A DNA stretch of 64,000 nt. It comes from Neocallimastix lanati (nom. inval.). Its lineage: Eukaryota; Neocallimastigomycota; Neocallimastigomycetes; Neocallimastigales; Neocallimastigaceae. A program made the translations under genes and the position numbers. A model generated the notes under the pieces. That model was not told where the DNA came from. It did not search any database and worked only from the letters and a program-made list of their open reading frames with translations. Numbering within the stretch: position 1 is the first letter of the stretch; every line of letters begins with the position of its first letter. The stretch covers positions 1,972,501 to 2,036,500 of the forward strand of contig JACVTC010000004.1 of assembly GCA_016946835.1 (NCBI GenBank). Reading direction: 5' to 3'. Below, one piece after another: positions 62,255 through 64,000 of the stretch.

Positions 62255-63174
62255 GATTTTCCACTATATAACCGTTTCTTATTTTCTTGAATAATTGCAT
62301 TTAACTTAGGACAATTATACTGCAAATGTCCTGGATCGCTACAATAAAAACAGGCTTTAATGGTAAGATTTTTCATTTTTTTTGTTAAGTCCTCCAATTC
62401 GTAATCTTTATTTCTTTTTGGGCTTCTAACTTCATAATTCTCTCTTACTACCTTTCTGTTGTTTTGATAATTATTCCTGATATTTATTCTTGGGTTGACA
62501 ATTTCAGTTGAGTACTCTTTTGAGGGTCTCAAATTCATTACTCTATCAACTTTTTCGGCAATGTCAAACGCCCGATTTAAAGAAATGTCATCCTTAAGGG
62601 AGACCTTTTTCCAAGCTTCTTCATTGTTCCTAAGAGCATCAATATAATCGAGAACACTGACTCGCTTCTTTCTTTTCTTATCTAATTTCAAATATATGGA
62701 TCGGAAACGAGTATTAAAGTCTTTTACTCGCTCATTTCTTTTAATTCTTAAAGCACGGAGCTCACGAAGTAACATATTCTGGTCTTCTTTAAGACCATAA
62801 AAAGTTTCTATTGCTTCTACAATTTCCTTTAAGGAAGGATATTCATCTTTTTTCTTTTCTTCTGAATCAGATTCTTCTTCTTCTTCGTCCTCACTTTCTG
62901 ATTCCGAATCGGTACTGTAACTTTCAATTAAATCCTGGATAACTTCGCGAGGCTCTCCAGTAGACGTGAGTAAGCAGGCGGTAAAAATCTTTTTGGGATC
63001 AGTAACTTCCTCAAGTTTTATCCATAATCGGATTTCTGATTCCCAAGATTTGATATCGAGATTTTCCTTTGAAATTTTCTCGATATCTTTTAATTCCTTT
63101 TTTAATTCTTTAAAATTGATTTTATTTTCAGCCATTTGAAAATTTAAAAATGGTATTAATGCTATGATATCCAA
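62242..63174 (-). CDS. Gag of Ty3 element G
   Basis: A 310-residue precursor. The Gag helical region spans ~20-210 (SWESEIRLWIKLEEV, VKDFNTRFRSIYLKLD) and is interrupted by a Ser/Glu/Asp-rich acidic insert (~85-112). A basic stretch and a complete zinc knuckle, CFYCSDPGHLQYNC, lie near the C terminus. The gag stop lies one codon after the slippery heptamer. The start codon at 63174 follows an A/T-rich leader; a second ATG at residue 14 (MAENKINFKELK) is an equally plausible start, since Gag similarity begins there. Confidence 0.88.
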   Translation of the reverse strand: MDIIALIPFLNFQMAENKINFKELKKELKDIEKISKENLDIKSWESEIRLWIKLEEVTDPKKIFTACLLTSTGEPREVIQDLIESYSTDSESESEDEEEEESDSEEKKKDEYPSLKEIVEAIETFYGLKEDQNMLLRELRALRIKRNERVKDFNTRFRSIYLKLDKKRKKRVSVLDYIDALRNNEEAWKKVSLKDDISLNRAFDIAEKVDRVMNLRPSKEYSTEIVNPRINIRNNYQNNRKVVRENYEVRSPKRNKDYELEDLTKKMKNLTIKACFYCSDPGHLQYNCPKLNAIIQENKKRLYSGKSLNH

Positions 63175-63258
63175 TTTAAAAATATGTTTACTTTAAAAAT
63201 ATATTTAATAACAAAAAAAAAAAAATAAATTTATCTTTGTTTTATAATAATATAATTA

Positions 63259-63428
63259 TGGACTCAGAAAACCCTCTGACAATCCAATTCTTTATTCCAA
63301 TAATAATTCAGACTCAGAATCTCTCTCTGAAAATCTGATAAATTAATTCAGACTCGAAAACACCCTTCGAAAATCTGAAACTAAAAAAAAAAATATTCAG
63401 ACTCAAAAACGCAATTTGAAAATCTGAA
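63259..63428 (-). repeat. Four tandem covarying hairpins in the leader of G
   Basis: Units at 63259-63286, 63308-63338, 63347-63379 and 63396-63428 each have an outer stem (TGGA/TCCA, TCAGA/TCTGA or TTCAGA/TCTGAA) and an inner 5-bp stem (TCAGA/TCTGA, TCAGA/TCTGA, TCGAA/TTCGA, TCAAA/TTTGA). One base separates the stems on one side and two to four on the other. They lie 85-255 nt upstream of the gag start. Confidence 0.85.
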
Positions 63429-63429
63429 G

Positions 63430-64000
63430 CTTTTTATTATGAATTTTAATGTTTATTATATTCTCTTAAGCATTAATACACAAAATATGTATATCTTAAT
63501 CTTTTTTTTTTAAATTTATTTGTAGTAATAACTTCTTTATTTAATTTTATTTAATATATTTATTTCCTTTATTAAAATAATTAATATAACATAAAGCAAA
63601 TTGTATAAATACTTAAATAATAATAATAATGTATATTTATTTTTATTTTTATTTCTTTTTTGTATATATTTATTATTCTATTAATTCTTTGTTATAACAT
63701 TTAATGAAATATTAAATAAAAAGTTAAAATACAAGCCAAACTATATAGTGTTGAACCATCAAATATATAGCTTGTTAACCCTTCTTACAATAAGTCCCCT
63801 TAGCTCTTTATTGATAAGTTGATAATGTCGATTGTTAATTATTAAGAAACTTAATAAAAAGAAGGTAGCAATATTAAATTCTTTTTAATTTGGCTAACTT
63901 ATTGTTAGTAATAAAGAAGATAATAACGTATCCTTCCCAGTATCAACAAGATCAAAACAATAAAGTATTATGTGTGGGTGTTCAACTATCCCGCGTAGAG
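63430..64000 (-). other. Distal leader or LTR of G, incomplete
   Basis: No coding frame. The last bases (GTGTTCAACTATCCCGCGTA) are G+C-richer and loosely resemble, on the minus strand, the bases that follow the primer site in J. The primer site and 5' LTR may therefore begin at the window edge. Confidence 0.35.

Larger units (their letters stand above)
58113..64000 (-). mobile_element. Ty3-type retrotransposon G, nearly intact, runs off the window
   Basis: Minus-strand element with leader hairpins, gag, frameshift cassette and full pol. The only coding lesion seen is a one-base slip in a homopolymer at 59772-59780. The 5' LTR would lie at or beyond the right edge. Confidence 0.85.

Noticed and set aside
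63259-63428. CRISPR-like array
   Set aside because: Four irregularly spaced, self-complementary units in a eukaryotic retrotransposon leader; no cas genes and no constant repeat.

Overview
The window is eukaryotic and extremely A+T-rich. Host exons are split by short GT..AG introns, one with a clear TACTAAT branch-point-like motif, and there are long Asn-rich stretches and (AAT)n runs. Dense Ty3- and Ty1-type LTR retrotransposons, a Mutator-like DNA transposon and a probable SINE fill most of the rest. This composition fits an anaerobic gut fungus (Neocallimastigomycota) best. That placement is inference: no marker gene here fixes the taxon.

Only two host genes are visible, both in the first 14 kb on the + strand. 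The first (79-4644, three exons) encodes a ~1,300-residue coiled-coil protein whose second intron holds about 100 AAT units. The second (7356-13988, seven exons) encodes a nuclear pore Nup98-Nup96 precursor with FG repeats, a GLEBS segment, the self-cleaving domain ending in His-Phe-Ser, and the Nup96 scaffold. A probable tRNA-derived SINE lies between them (5573-6036).

From 14 kb on, the window is a graveyard and nesting ground of transposons. In order: Ty3 remnants (14.5-17.1 kb); a decayed MULE with 164-bp inverted repeats (17971-21108); a deleted Ty3 element on the minus strand (B, 22.1-25.0 kb) joined head-to-head through a perfect palindrome to a nearly intact Ty3 element on the plus strand (C, 25.0-30.2 kb); three solo LTRs with 5-bp target duplications (30.2-33.7 kb); a minus-strand Ty3 element (D, 34.75-42.3 kb) whose RNase H is split by two oppositely oriented solo LTRs; another solo LTR (42.3-43.3 kb); then a three-level nest. 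In the nest the LTR and primer site of a plus-strand element (J) are split by a non-autonomous LTR element (H, 44377-53921), which is itself split by a complete Ty1/copia element (45699-52056) with matching LTRs. After that come a truncated Ty3 gag (E, 55994-57118) and a nearly intact minus-strand Ty3 element (G, 58.1-64.0 kb) running off the right edge.

The most interesting signals are RNA or DNA structures shared by these elements. (1) D, E and G carry the same gag-pol frameshift cassette: a slippery heptamer, an 8-nt spacer and a 5-bp hairpin with an 8-nt loop, with base-pair covariation. (2) The G leader holds four tandem hairpins that keep their pairing while their sequences change. (3) LTRs of the TGTAAG/TGTAAAG group share a stem-loop with a near-invariant T-rich loop, and a second palindrome next to the TATA-like box. 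(4) Primer-binding sites sit inside hairpins. (5) Several TGTAA-type insertions lie at ATCAA, twice exactly at the end of another element's LTR. All sequence comparisons were made by eye.
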